Of a stretch of DNA of 5,666 bases, positions 1-5,666 are shown piece after piece. Under the pieces are notes generated by a model. It was not told the DNA's origin, did not search any database, and was given only the letters and a program-made list of their open reading frames with translations. The stretch comes from CAZJNX01 sp964547415 (lineage in GTDB: Bacteria; Pseudomonadota; Alphaproteobacteria; Rhizobiales; Amorphaceae): contig CAZJNX010000267.1 in NCBI GenBank assembly GCA_964547415.1, forward strand, positions 1-5,666, read 5' to 3'. The position numbers and the translations under genes were made by a program. How positions within the stretch are numbered: the first letter of the stretch is position 1; every line of letters starts with the position of its first letter.

Positions 1-620
1 ACGCCCACGCGCTGTCGCTGCCCGTCGCCGACAAGAGCGACAGCCAGGACATCTGCTTCGTGCCCGACGGCCGCTACAGCGACATCGTGGCGCGGCTGAA
101 GCCCGACGCGGTGCGGGAGGGCCCCATCGTCCACGTGGACGGGCGGACGCTCGGCCGCCATCCGGGAATCATCAACTTCACGGTGGGACAGCGGCGGGGG
201 CTCGGCCTTGCGACGGGCGAGCCGCTCTACGTGGTGGAGATCCGGGCGGCCACCAACGAGATCGTGGTCGGCCCGCGGGAGGCGCTGAAGACGCGGCGGG
301 TCGCCCTGCGCGACCTCAACTGGATCGGCCCGGGCGAGGCGGCGGCGGCCGCGGGGCCGATCGAGGTCTACGCGCGCGTGCGCTCGACCCGGCCGCCGCG
401 GCCGGGCCTCATCCGGGTCGAGGCCGACGGGTCGGCCTCCGTGGAGCTTCTGGAAGGGGAAGAGGGGGTGGCGCCCGGCCAGGCCTGCGTCCTTTACGAC
501 AGCGACCGGCCGCGCGCCCGCGTCCTGGGCGGGGGCTTCATCGACCGCCTGCCGGCCGCCACCACGCCGGGCGAGGCGACCGGCCCTTCGGCGCGCACGG
601 GTGCGCCGGCCGCAGCCTGA
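1..620 (+). CDS. mnmA: tRNA-specific 2-thiouridylase MnmA (3' part, 5' end outside window)
   Basis: MnmA (TrmU) is a cytoplasmic, ATP-dependent enzyme that thiolates the wobble uridine U34 of the Lys, Glu and Gln tRNAs. The first complete codon is at base 3, and about 205 residues are visible, the C-terminal half of a family usually about 360-400 residues long. Seen in sequence: the block KSDSQDICF carries the second catalytic cysteine (codon 54-56), which in this family forms the persulfide/disulfide pair with an upstream cysteine not in the window. It is followed by the family signature TVGQRRGLGL, the PLYVVEI and NEIVVG strands of the central domain, and the C-terminal beta-barrel ending in APGQACVLYD and VLGGGFID. 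The GTG at base 60 lies inside the conserved domain and is not the true start. The last ~25 residues are an Ala/Pro/Gly/Thr-rich tail of no recognisable function. The methyltransferase follows after 38 nt on the same strand. Identification is very secure; only the 5' half is missing, by window truncation. Confidence 0.96.
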   Translation, partial: AHALSLPVADKSDSQDICFVPDGRYSDIVARLKPDAVREGPIVHVDGRTLGRHPGIINFTVGQRRGLGLATGEPLYVVEIRAATNEIVVGPREALKTRRVALRDLNWIGPGEAAAAAGPIEVYARVRSTRPPRPGLIRVEADGSASVELLEGEEGVAPGQACVLYDSDRPRARVLGGGFIDRLPAATTPGEATGPSARTGAPAAA

Positions 621-658
621 GAGCGTCGCGCCCTCACGACCACAACCGGGGACAGGCG

Positions 659-1375
659 ATGGAACAGCGGCCCGAAGGCCAGCCGAGCGAGGACGACACG
701 TCCGACCGGGGGAACGGCCCGGACGACGGGGCGACAAGCGCCCAGACCACACGGCCGCTGGTGGACGGCAAGGACGTGCGCACGGCCTACCGCCGGTGGG
801 CACCCGTCTACAGCGTCCTCGCGAGCCCGACGATCCCGGGCCGGAACGCCGCCGCACGGCGCGTCAACCGCCTCGAGGGCCGGATCCTGGAAGCGGGCGT
901 CGGCACCGGGTCGGCGCTCCCGCTCTACGGCCAGCATCTGTCCATCGTGGGGGTCGACCTGTCCCACGACATGCTGGTGCGCGCCCGCCAGCGCGTCGCC
1001 GAGGAGCGCCTCGACAACTTGGAAGGCGTCCTCGAGATGGATCTCGCCCGTCTCGCCTTCCCGGACGGCGCCTTCGACGGCGCCGTGTGCATGTTCACGA
1101 TCACGGCCGTGCCGAACCCGCGCGGGGTCATGGGCGAGCTCGCCCGCGTCGTGCGGCCGGGCGGCACCCTCGTCATCGCGAGTCACTTCCGCGCATCGGC
1201 CGGGATCTGGTGGGTGACGGACCGCATCCTCACCCCCTTCGCGCGCCGCCTCGGCTGGAACCCGGCGATGGACATCGCCGCGGTCCTCGACGTGCCGGGG
1301 CTGAAGCTCGTGGAGCGCGAGCCCCTGCCACCGGCAGGCCTCGTCACCATGCTGGTGTTCGAGAAGACGGCCTGA
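659..1375 (+). CDS. class I SAM-dependent methyltransferase, PmtA-like (putative phosphatidylethanolamine N-methyltransferase)
   Basis: A 238-residue Rossmann-fold methyltransferase. Seen in sequence: SAM-binding motif I LEAGVGTG (77-84), the acidic residue ending strand 2 in GVDLS (Asp100), EMDLARLAFPDG (126-137) around the adenine-contacting acidic residue, FDGAVCMF (motif II region) and RPGGTLVIASHF (motif III region, 166-177). The entry motif AYRRWAPVY (43-51), the ending GLVTMLVFEK and the EAGVGTG...LPLY stretch resemble, from memory, Rhodobacter-type PmtA, which methylates phosphatidylethanolamine toward phosphatidylcholine at the inner membrane. The more general UbiE/COQ5-like class is the fallback. 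Residues 1-35 are a polar Asp/Gly/Pro/Thr-rich extension, probably disordered. The ATG at 659 is preceded by GGGGA at 648-652, 6 nt away, a moderate ribosome site that supports this start. It may be co-transcribed with mnmA, whose stop is 38 nt upstream. The methyltransferase class is secure; the substrate is inferred. Confidence 0.92.
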   Translation: MEQRPEGQPSEDDTSDRGNGPDDGATSAQTTRPLVDGKDVRTAYRRWAPVYSVLASPTIPGRNAAARRVNRLEGRILEAGVGTGSALPLYGQHLSIVGVDLSHDMLVRARQRVAEERLDNLEGVLEMDLARLAFPDGAFDGAVCMFTITAVPNPRGVMGELARVVRPGGTLVIASHFRASAGIWWVTDRILTPFARRLGWNPAMDIAAVLDVPGLKLVEREPLPPAGLVTMLVFEKTA

Positions 1376-1380
1376 CGGCC

Positions 1381-1863
1381 TCAACGGGAGCGGCTGGACT
1401 TCAGCCCCACCAGCTTGCCGTCCTCGGAAAAGGCCGCGACGGCGTCGGGCTCCACGTCGAGCCGTGCCAGGATCTTCCAGCGTACCTCCTCGGCTCCGCC
1501 GAGCCACTGCACGAGATCGTCCGCCGCGTCGACGGCGTAGCGCGTCGCCGAGGCGAGGACCTCGTTGCCGAGGTCGACCGTGAGGGTGCGGCCGCGGGCC
1601 GCGCCCGCCACCGACTGGACGCCGAAGTCCACGGCGCGGGCGATCAGCTGCTCGGCGCGCACCATCATCAGGAAGCGATAGATCGGCGCTGGCAGCATGC
1701 GCAGCGCGAAGATGGCGACGCCGGTGAGGGCGACCGCGGACAGGTCGGCGAGGATGCCGACCCAGTCGCCCACCGGCACGGCGACCGCCGTGCCGTCCGC
1801 GAAGGCCGGTCCCGCGATGCACGCGAACGGAACCGCAATGGCAAGAGCCATCCAACGGGTCAT
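1381..1863 (-). CDS. small secreted or membrane protein downstream of endolysin; candidate holin-like protein
   Basis: A 160-residue protein not assigned to a named family. Seen in sequence: an N-terminal signal-peptide-like segment (residues 1-22, positively charged start, hydrophobic core, Ala-X-Ala style site GPAFA|DG). A second hydrophobic stretch at about 35-57 is long enough for one membrane span. A mainly helical, charged remainder (60-135) contains AEQLIARAVDFG and EEVRWKILARL. The C terminus is basic (SSRSR). One signal plus one span, then a soluble helical domain, resembles the layout of small phage holins of the LLH type, though similarity is weak and from memory. The gene starts 40 nt after the endolysin stop on the same strand, with a good GGAGA site, so it is probably translated from the same mRNA. 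Holin, spanin-like accessory or unrelated membrane protein are all possible; the holin role is inferred mainly from position. Its stop lies 5 nt from the stop of the convergent methyltransferase. Confidence 0.85.
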   Translation of the reverse strand: MTRWMALAIAVPFACIAGPAFADGTAVAVPVGDWVGILADLSAVALTGVAIFALRMLPAPIYRFLMMVRAEQLIARAVDFGVQSVAGAARGRTLTVDLGNEVLASATRYAVDAADDLVQWLGGAEEVRWKILARLDVEPDAVAAFSEDGKLVGLKSSRSR

Positions 1864-1870
1864 GGTCTTT

Positions 1871-1875
1871 TCTCC
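1871..1875 (-). promoter_or_regulatory. Shine-Dalgarno site of the holin-like gene
   Basis: On the minus strand GGAGA lies 7 nt before the ATG at 1863-1861. It is among the cleanest ribosome-binding sites in the window and fixes the start of the 160-residue protein, preserving the signal-peptide-like N terminus. Confidence 0.7.
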
Positions 1876-1903
1876 GGTTCTGGGTCTGTCGAGGGCGGCG
1901 GCG

Positions 1904-2728
1904 TCAGCGCTCGTCCCGGCTTGAGGGGCGGGAGGCCCCGTCGACGATTTCCGGCAGGGTGCTCCACCCGACGGCCTCGGGAAGCGGCTCCTCGGCGGGC
2001 CAGCGGAACCCGTCGGCGAGGACGCGGACCGGGTCGAAGGGATCGATTGCCACCGCGTTCGCCTGGTTGCCGCCGAGCACCATCAGCCGCCCGCGCCGGT
2101 CGCGACCGACGACGAAGCCGACATGACCGGCCGTGCCGCCGGGCGAGCCGCGCCACAGCACCACGACGGCGCCGACGGCGGGTGCGGCGAGGCGCCGGCC
2201 CCAGTCGGCCCAGGCCCGCGCCCGCGGCGCTTCCGCCGCCGCGGGGATCGCAAGCCCCGCCTCCTTCAGGACCGCGCCCACGAAGGCCCCGCACCACGGC
2301 GTCTCGTCGTCGGTGAACCAGCGCGCGCCGACGATCCGCCACATGGCGAGGATGGCCGGGGCGTGTCGGCCCCCCGGGATCTCCTTCAGGCCGAGCCGCG
2401 CCCGCGCCCCGGCCATCCAGTGCGGCTCCGGACGGGTCTCGCGCGGCGCCTGCGCAGTGCCTGCGAACAGGGCGGCCATGGTGATCTCGCCGAGGTAGGC
2501 CCGCTCCGCGAGGCCCCGGGACCGCTTGAACGCGGCGATCGCCGCATCCGTCCGCGGCCCGCGGATGCCGTCCACCGGCCCCGGGTCGAAGCCCTTCTCG
2601 ACGAGCGCGCCCTGGATGCTCTTCCAGAGCGCGCGCCAGAGCTCCGGCCCGGATGGGCTCTCGTCCGCCTCCTCGCGTCCGCCGAAAGCGAGCGCGAGGA
2701 GGCGGAACGGCCAGTGCGATCCGGCCAT
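1904..2728 (-). CDS. endolysin-like protein: peptidoglycan-binding domain plus TIGR02594-type NlpC/P60-CHAP-like domain
   Basis: A 274-residue putative cell-wall hydrolase. Seen in sequence: residues about 30-88 fit a PG_binding_1 domain (GFDPGPVDGIRGPRTDAAI, then FKRSRGL). Residues about 103-245 match, from memory, the TIGR02594 family: WMAGARARLGLKEIPGG, TPWCGAFV, GHVGFVVG, LGGNQ. These give a plausible papain-like triad Cys146, His202 and Asn221, as in NlpC/P60 and CHAP enzymes that cut peptide bonds in peptidoglycan stems. There is no signal peptide; the short hydrophobic WPFRLLALAF near the N terminus is too brief for a convincing membrane anchor, so export would need a holin. This fits the next gene. 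The chosen ATG (2728-2726) has GGAG 6 nt upstream. An ATG 12 nt earlier (2740-2738) adds four residues but has no Shine-Dalgarno sequence. The gene starts 52 nt after the megatron stop. Fold and lytic class are well supported; the exact bond cleaved is not. Confidence 0.92.
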   Translation of the reverse strand: MAGSHWPFRLLALAFGGREEADESPSGPELWRALWKSIQGALVEKGFDPGPVDGIRGPRTDAAIAAFKRSRGLAERAYLGEITMAALFAGTAQAPRETRPEPHWMAGARARLGLKEIPGGRHAPAILAMWRIVGARWFTDDETPWCGAFVGAVLKEAGLAIPAAAEAPRARAWADWGRRLAAPAVGAVVVLWRGSPGGTAGHVGFVVGRDRRGRLMVLGGNQANAVAIDPFDPVRVLADGFRWPAEEPLPEAVGWSTLPEIVDGASRPSSRDER

Positions 2729-2734
2729 CTCCGT

Positions 2735-2738
2735 CTCC
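2735..2738 (-). promoter_or_regulatory. Shine-Dalgarno site deciding the endolysin start
   Basis: GGAG on the minus strand ends 6 nt before the ATG at 2728-2726. It overlaps the alternative upstream ATG (2740-2738), whose own upstream stretch is C-rich and lacks any purine-rich site. This favours the inner ATG as the translation start. Confidence 0.55.
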
Positions 2739-2747
2739 ATGGTGTCG

Positions 2748-2762
2748 GGGCGCCGCGCGCCC
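2748..2762. repeat. perfect GC-only inverted repeat in the megatron-endolysin gap
   Basis: Arms GGGCGC (2748-2753) and GCGCCC (2757-2762) flank a 3-nt loop, giving a 6-bp all-G/C stem inside the 52-nt gap between the megatron stop and the endolysin start. No T-run follows in either direction, so it is not a canonical intrinsic terminator. In the minus-strand mRNA it could be a stability or attenuation hairpin between tail and lysis genes, or a chance product of high GC content. Confidence 0.35.
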
Positions 2763-2780
2763 GCTCGCGATGGGATGTCG

Positions 2781-5666
2781 TCAGGTGAGGGCGAACGTGG
2801 CCTCTGCCGGGATGCCCGCCCCGATGCCGGGCGCGACCTGGGCGATCCGCACCGTGAGGAGTTGAGGCGGACCGCCGAAGTCCGCGACCTGCGCGTCCGC
2901 CGCGTAGACGAAGCGGGGCTCCGTCACCTCCGCCTCGCGGACGACCGCATCGCCCGACAAGATCGTGATCCGGTAGAGTTCCCGCTCCTCGTCGAGCGGC
3001 ACGTCTTCGCCGCCCCAGTCGTCGCCACCGATCCGCGTGCGGCGCACGAAGGTCACCTCCACGTCGCCGCTCTGCCCGTCCCGACGCGCCTTCAGATGAA
3101 CCGGCGAAAGGGGCCGCAGCCCGCGGCAACCCGGCTCGACGGACAGCGCCGTCACCGCCTCGTCCGTGTGCCCCGCCGCGAGCGGCCCGACCCGCAGGGT
3201 CAGGGGCAGCGCCGCCGCGTTCCGCGAGACCGGCAGGGCCCGCACGTTCCGGTCGAGCACCACCAAGGGCGCGCCGGCGGAAAAACCCTCCGCCACCACG
3301 TCCTCCGTCCCGCCCTGCCCGCGCAACAGCCGTTCGAGCCGGTAGGTCCGCTCGGCGAGAAGCTGTGCGGCCGCGAACTGCACGACCTCCCAGTTCCCCG
3401 CGTCCGACCGCACGGCGACGGCGTTCTTGCCGGACAGGACCTCGAGTTCGTCCCGGCTCTGCAGCCCCCGCGCGTACAGCTTCACGACGAGGCTGCCCCC
3501 CTCGTGCCAGCGGCTCGTCGGGCCGGCGGCGGGCGGCTCCAGCACCTCGCCGATCGTCGCAGCGTGGTCGAGCGCGAGGAGCAGGTCGTAGCTCGACCCG
3601 CTGCGCGTCGCCCACACAGCCATCGGATGGGGCCAGGGGCTGGCCCAGACCGCGATCAGCGGCTGGTGCGGCTCGGACCGCTCGCCGAGGAAGGGAAGGT
3701 CGAGGACATGCACGACTGGCGGCCCGTAGGCGGGCTGGCCCTGTGGCGAGGCGTGGCCGGCCTCGTGGGGCGAGGCGCGGAAGACCGTTCGGTCCACCGT
3801 GCGCGCGGTGACGACCCGGTGGGCCGCGTCCTCGATCTCCTCGACCAGGAAGATGCCCTGTGCGCCGCCCGCCGACAGCGACACCACGTCCCCCGGCTCG
3901 AGCGCCGCGCTGCTCCGCGGCAGCGCCACTCGCGCCCCCGTGCGGCCGGCCCAGGCATCGAACAGGGCGACCTCGGCCGCCCCCTCGGCGACACCGTCCG
4001 CCATGGCGACGGCGACGCTCCAGCTCTCGATCTTCCGGCTGTGCCCGCCCGCGCGGATCGCCCGCGCCGTCGAGGCCTGGAAGTCCCGCCCGCTGTCGAG
4101 GAACAGGAGCCGCGCCTCCGCCGGCAGCGCCTCGTCCTCCCGGCGCGTCAGCACGACGAGGGGCTTGTCCGCCCCCTCCTCGACGAGATCGTCCCGCACG
4201 AACGCGCCCCCCGGCCGCCGGTCGAGGGACGCGATGCGGATGCCCGTCCCCGTATCGACGCCTGTGAAGGTGAAGGCGCGCGCCAGCTCTTCGAGTTCGT
4301 CCCGGAGCGCCGAGGGCTTCGCCCGCACGAAACCGTCGATGGCCGTGTGGAGCCCTTCGATCTCCGGCGGGTCGAGCCCGTAGTCGGCGAAGAGCGCCCG
4401 GACCAGCCCGGCGAGCGAGGTGCCGCCGAAGCGGCCCGTGAGCCAGTGGCCCCGCTCCCAGTTCGCGCCGTCCGCCCACACGTCCCGCCGGAACGGGAAG
4501 GCGGGCCAGGGCCGCGCGTCCCACGTCCACAGGTGGATCGCCTCCGGATCCACCATGCGTCCCCCGTAGACGGAAGAGACCGGGTTGCGCTGATCGAGCG
4601 TGCCGTCGTCGTCCTCGCAGAAGTGGGCGATCATCGCCGTCAGGTACTGCCGCTGGATCGCGTCGTCCCGGCCCCCGTTGGAGAAATGGGGAACGGCGGA
4701 CTCGGAGCTCTTCGGATCGTAGAAGACGTTCGGCTGGTTGGAGCCGCGGTCGATGGCCGGGCAGCCCGTCTCGGTGAACCAGATCGGCTTCATGCCCGGC
4801 TGCCAGGCCGTCGGCGTCGCCGCCTCCACCCCGCCCGGCCGGTCGTGGTGGAGGTTCGACCACCACCCCACGAGGTCCTTGTAGCGAAACACCCAGGGCT
4901 TGCCCGCCCCGCCGTCGGTGATGGGCGTGCGGACCTGCGCGATGCGATCGGCCTCGGAAGCGTAGTACCAGTCGAAGCCCTCGCCGCCCGTGACGTTGCC
5001 CCGGAGATAGGCGAGGTCGTGGATGCCGTCGGCGTCCGCCGCGTCGAGGTGCTCCGTCCCGTCCCGCCAGTCCGACAGGGGCCAATACACGTCGATCCCG
5101 ACGAAGGCGACCGCCGGATCCGCCCAGAGCGGATCGAGGTGGAAGGCGACGTCGCCGGACCCGTCCGGCGGCTGGTGGCCGAAGAACTCCGACCAGTCCG
5201 CCGCATAGGACACCTTGGTCCGAGGCCCCATCACGCTCGCCACGTCCCGCGCGATCCGCACGAGCCCGTCAACGAACGGGTAGCCGCCGCCCTCCCCCCG
5301 GATCGTGGTGAGCCCGCGCAGCTCCGACCCGACGAGGAAGGCATCCACGCCGCCCGCCGCCTTGCACAGACCCGCGTAATGGAGCGCCATGCGGCTCAGC
5401 GACCACTCGTCCGGGCCATGATAGGAAAACCGCCCCTCCGCGGCGGAAATGTGCGCCGCCGTCACCGTCCCGATCACGCTCGCGGCCGCTTCCTCAGCGG
5501 CCACGGTCCCGTCCGGGGAGCCGTCGCGGCCGGGCGCGGGCGAGACGGTGATGCGCCCCCGCCAGGGAAAGGCCGCCTGCTCCGCCCCGCCCCACGGGTC
5601 GGTCTTCCCGTTGCCGGGCGGCACGTCCATCAGGATGAAGGGATAGAAGGTGACCTTCAGCCCACG
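2781..5666 (-). CDS. GTA/phage baseplate megatron protein (glycosidase-like TIM barrel plus phage-tail domain), 5' end outside window
   Basis: Homologue of Rhodobacter capsulatus GTA gp15 (Rcc01698), the large protein at the tail tip that contacts and crosses the recipient envelope. The frame runs open to the window edge: 12 residues (RGLKVTFYPFIL) precede the Met at 5630, so that Met is internal. About 961 residues are visible of a family near 1,300. Numbering from Met5630, residues up to about 380 form the GTA TIM-barrel-like domain, with AFLVGSELRGLT (Glu103), KPIWFTETGCPA (Glu287) and the closing-strand motif WTWDARPWPAFP. The two glutamates sit where glycosidase-type barrels keep their acid/base and nucleophile. 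Residues about 430-600 fit a Phage-tail_3-type domain (DELEELARAF, LEPGDVVSL). Residues about 640-949 fit the Rcc01698-like C-terminal region (VHVLDLPFL to PAEATFALT). It is the first gene of a tail-then-lysis order with the two genes downstream. The family assignment is strong; enzymatic activity is inferred. Confidence 0.96.
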   Translation of the reverse strand, partial: RGLKVTFYPFILMDVPPGNGKTDPWGGAEQAAFPWRGRITVSPAPGRDGSPDGTVAAEEAAASVIGTVTAAHISAAEGRFSYHGPDEWSLSRMALHYAGLCKAAGGVDAFLVGSELRGLTTIRGEGGGYPFVDGLVRIARDVASVMGPRTKVSYAADWSEFFGHQPPDGSGDVAFHLDPLWADPAVAFVGIDVYWPLSDWRDGTEHLDAADADGIHDLAYLRGNVTGGEGFDWYYASEADRIAQVRTPITDGGAGKPWVFRYKDLVGWWSNLHHDRPGGVEAATPTAWQPGMKPIWFTETGCPAIDRGSNQPNVFYDPKSSESAVPHFSNGGRDDAIQRQYLTAMIAHFCEDDDGTLDQRNPVSSVYGGRMVDPEAIHLWTWDARPWPAFPFRRDVWADGANWERGHWLTGRFGGTSLAGLVRALFADYGLDPPEIEGLHTAIDGFVRAKPSALRDELEELARAFTFTGVDTGTGIRIASLDRRPGGAFVRDDLVEEGADKPLVVLTRREDEALPAEARLLFLDSGRDFQASTARAIRAGGHSRKIESWSVAVAMADGVAEGAAEVALFDAWAGRTGARVALPRSSAALEPGDVVSLSAGGAQGIFLVEEIEDAAHRVVTARTVDRTVFRASPHEAGHASPQGQPAYGPPVVHVLDLPFLGERSEPHQPLIAVWASPWPHPMAVWATRSGSSYDLLLALDHAATIGEVLEPPAAGPTSRWHEGGSLVVKLYARGLQSRDELEVLSGKNAVAVRSDAGNWEVVQFAAAQLLAERTYRLERLLRGQGGTEDVVAEGFSAGAPLVVLDRNVRALPVSRNAAALPLTLRVGPLAAGHTDEAVTALSVEPGCRGLRPLSPVHLKARRDGQSGDVEVTFVRRTRIGGDDWGGEDVPLDEERELYRITILSGDAVVREAEVTEPRFVYAADAQVADFGGPPQLLTVRIAQVAPGIGAGIPAEATFALT

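Noticed and set aside
60..62. GTG as a possible start for the mnmA product.
   Set aside because: The frame is open upstream to the window edge and encodes the conserved catalytic-cysteine block KSDSQDICF just before it, so the GTG is an internal valine codon.
1324..1338. CCTGCC/GGCAGG inverted repeat as a terminator for the mnmA-methyltransferase unit.
   Set aside because: It lies inside the coding sequence, encodes the conserved LPPAG stretch near the C terminus, and has no T-run after it.
494..1855. A 453-codon minus-strand open frame antisense to mnmA and the methyltransferase and overlapping the holin-like gene.
   Set aside because: Arg/Gly/His-rich low-complexity product without recognisable motifs; the other frames encode conserved proteins.
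601..2316. A 571-codon plus-strand open frame across the methyltransferase, holin-like and endolysin genes.
   Set aside because: It spans three genes on both strands, is Arg/Pro/Ala-rich, and has no domain or ribosome site of note; a GC-driven shadow.
2386..5085. An 899-codon open frame on the minus strand, overlapping the megatron gene in another frame.
   Set aside because: Its product is dominated by Arg, Gly, Ala and Pro with no domain, and lies over a clearly conserved protein. Very high GC content suppresses stop codons and gives such shadow frames.
5628..5630. ATG as a possible start of the megatron gene.
   Set aside because: The 12 in-frame codons upstream to the window edge encode RGLKVTFYPFIL, which continues a TIM-barrel strand typical of the family, so the gene begins beyond the window.

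Overview
The window is GC-rich throughout (roughly 70% or more by eye) with gap-free, strongly G/C-ending codon use. The protein families present (a Rcc01698-type gene transfer agent tail protein, a TIGR02594-type endolysin, a PmtA-like methyltransferase) point to an alphaproteobacterium, probably Hyphomicrobiales or Rhodobacterales. Genus cannot be told from this sequence.

The window holds two convergent blocks. The plus-strand block (1-1375) is chromosomal housekeeping: the 3' part of mnmA (tRNA U34 2-thiolation), then after 38 nt a class I SAM-dependent methyltransferase resembling the Rhodobacter-type phosphatidylethanolamine N-methyltransferase PmtA. The minus-strand block (5666 down to 1381) is the 3' end of a phage-derived module. 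In transcription order it has a large 5'-truncated gene for a GTA/phage baseplate 'megatron' protein (TIM-barrel glycosidase-like domain, phage-tail domain, C-terminal host-interaction region), an endolysin-like protein (peptidoglycan-binding domain plus a Cys/His/Asn peptidase/amidase domain), and a small secreted/membrane protein of unknown family whose position and topology fit a holin or holin-like partner.

The three minus-strand genes are spaced 52 and 40 nt apart and the last two have clear Shine-Dalgarno sites, so they probably form one operon: the tail tip that crosses the recipient envelope, followed by a lysis cassette. The two blocks meet tail to tail with only 5 nt between the stop codons of the methyltransferase and the putative holin. 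No tRNA, rRNA, IS element, CRISPR array, att site or integrase is visible. The even base composition and absence of mobility genes in the window fit a domesticated gene transfer agent, but a complete prophage cannot be excluded because the rest of the module lies beyond 5666.

The most interesting point is that lysis genes sit directly behind the tail-tip gene. In the model Rhodobacter capsulatus GTA, the endolysin and holin are at a separate locus.
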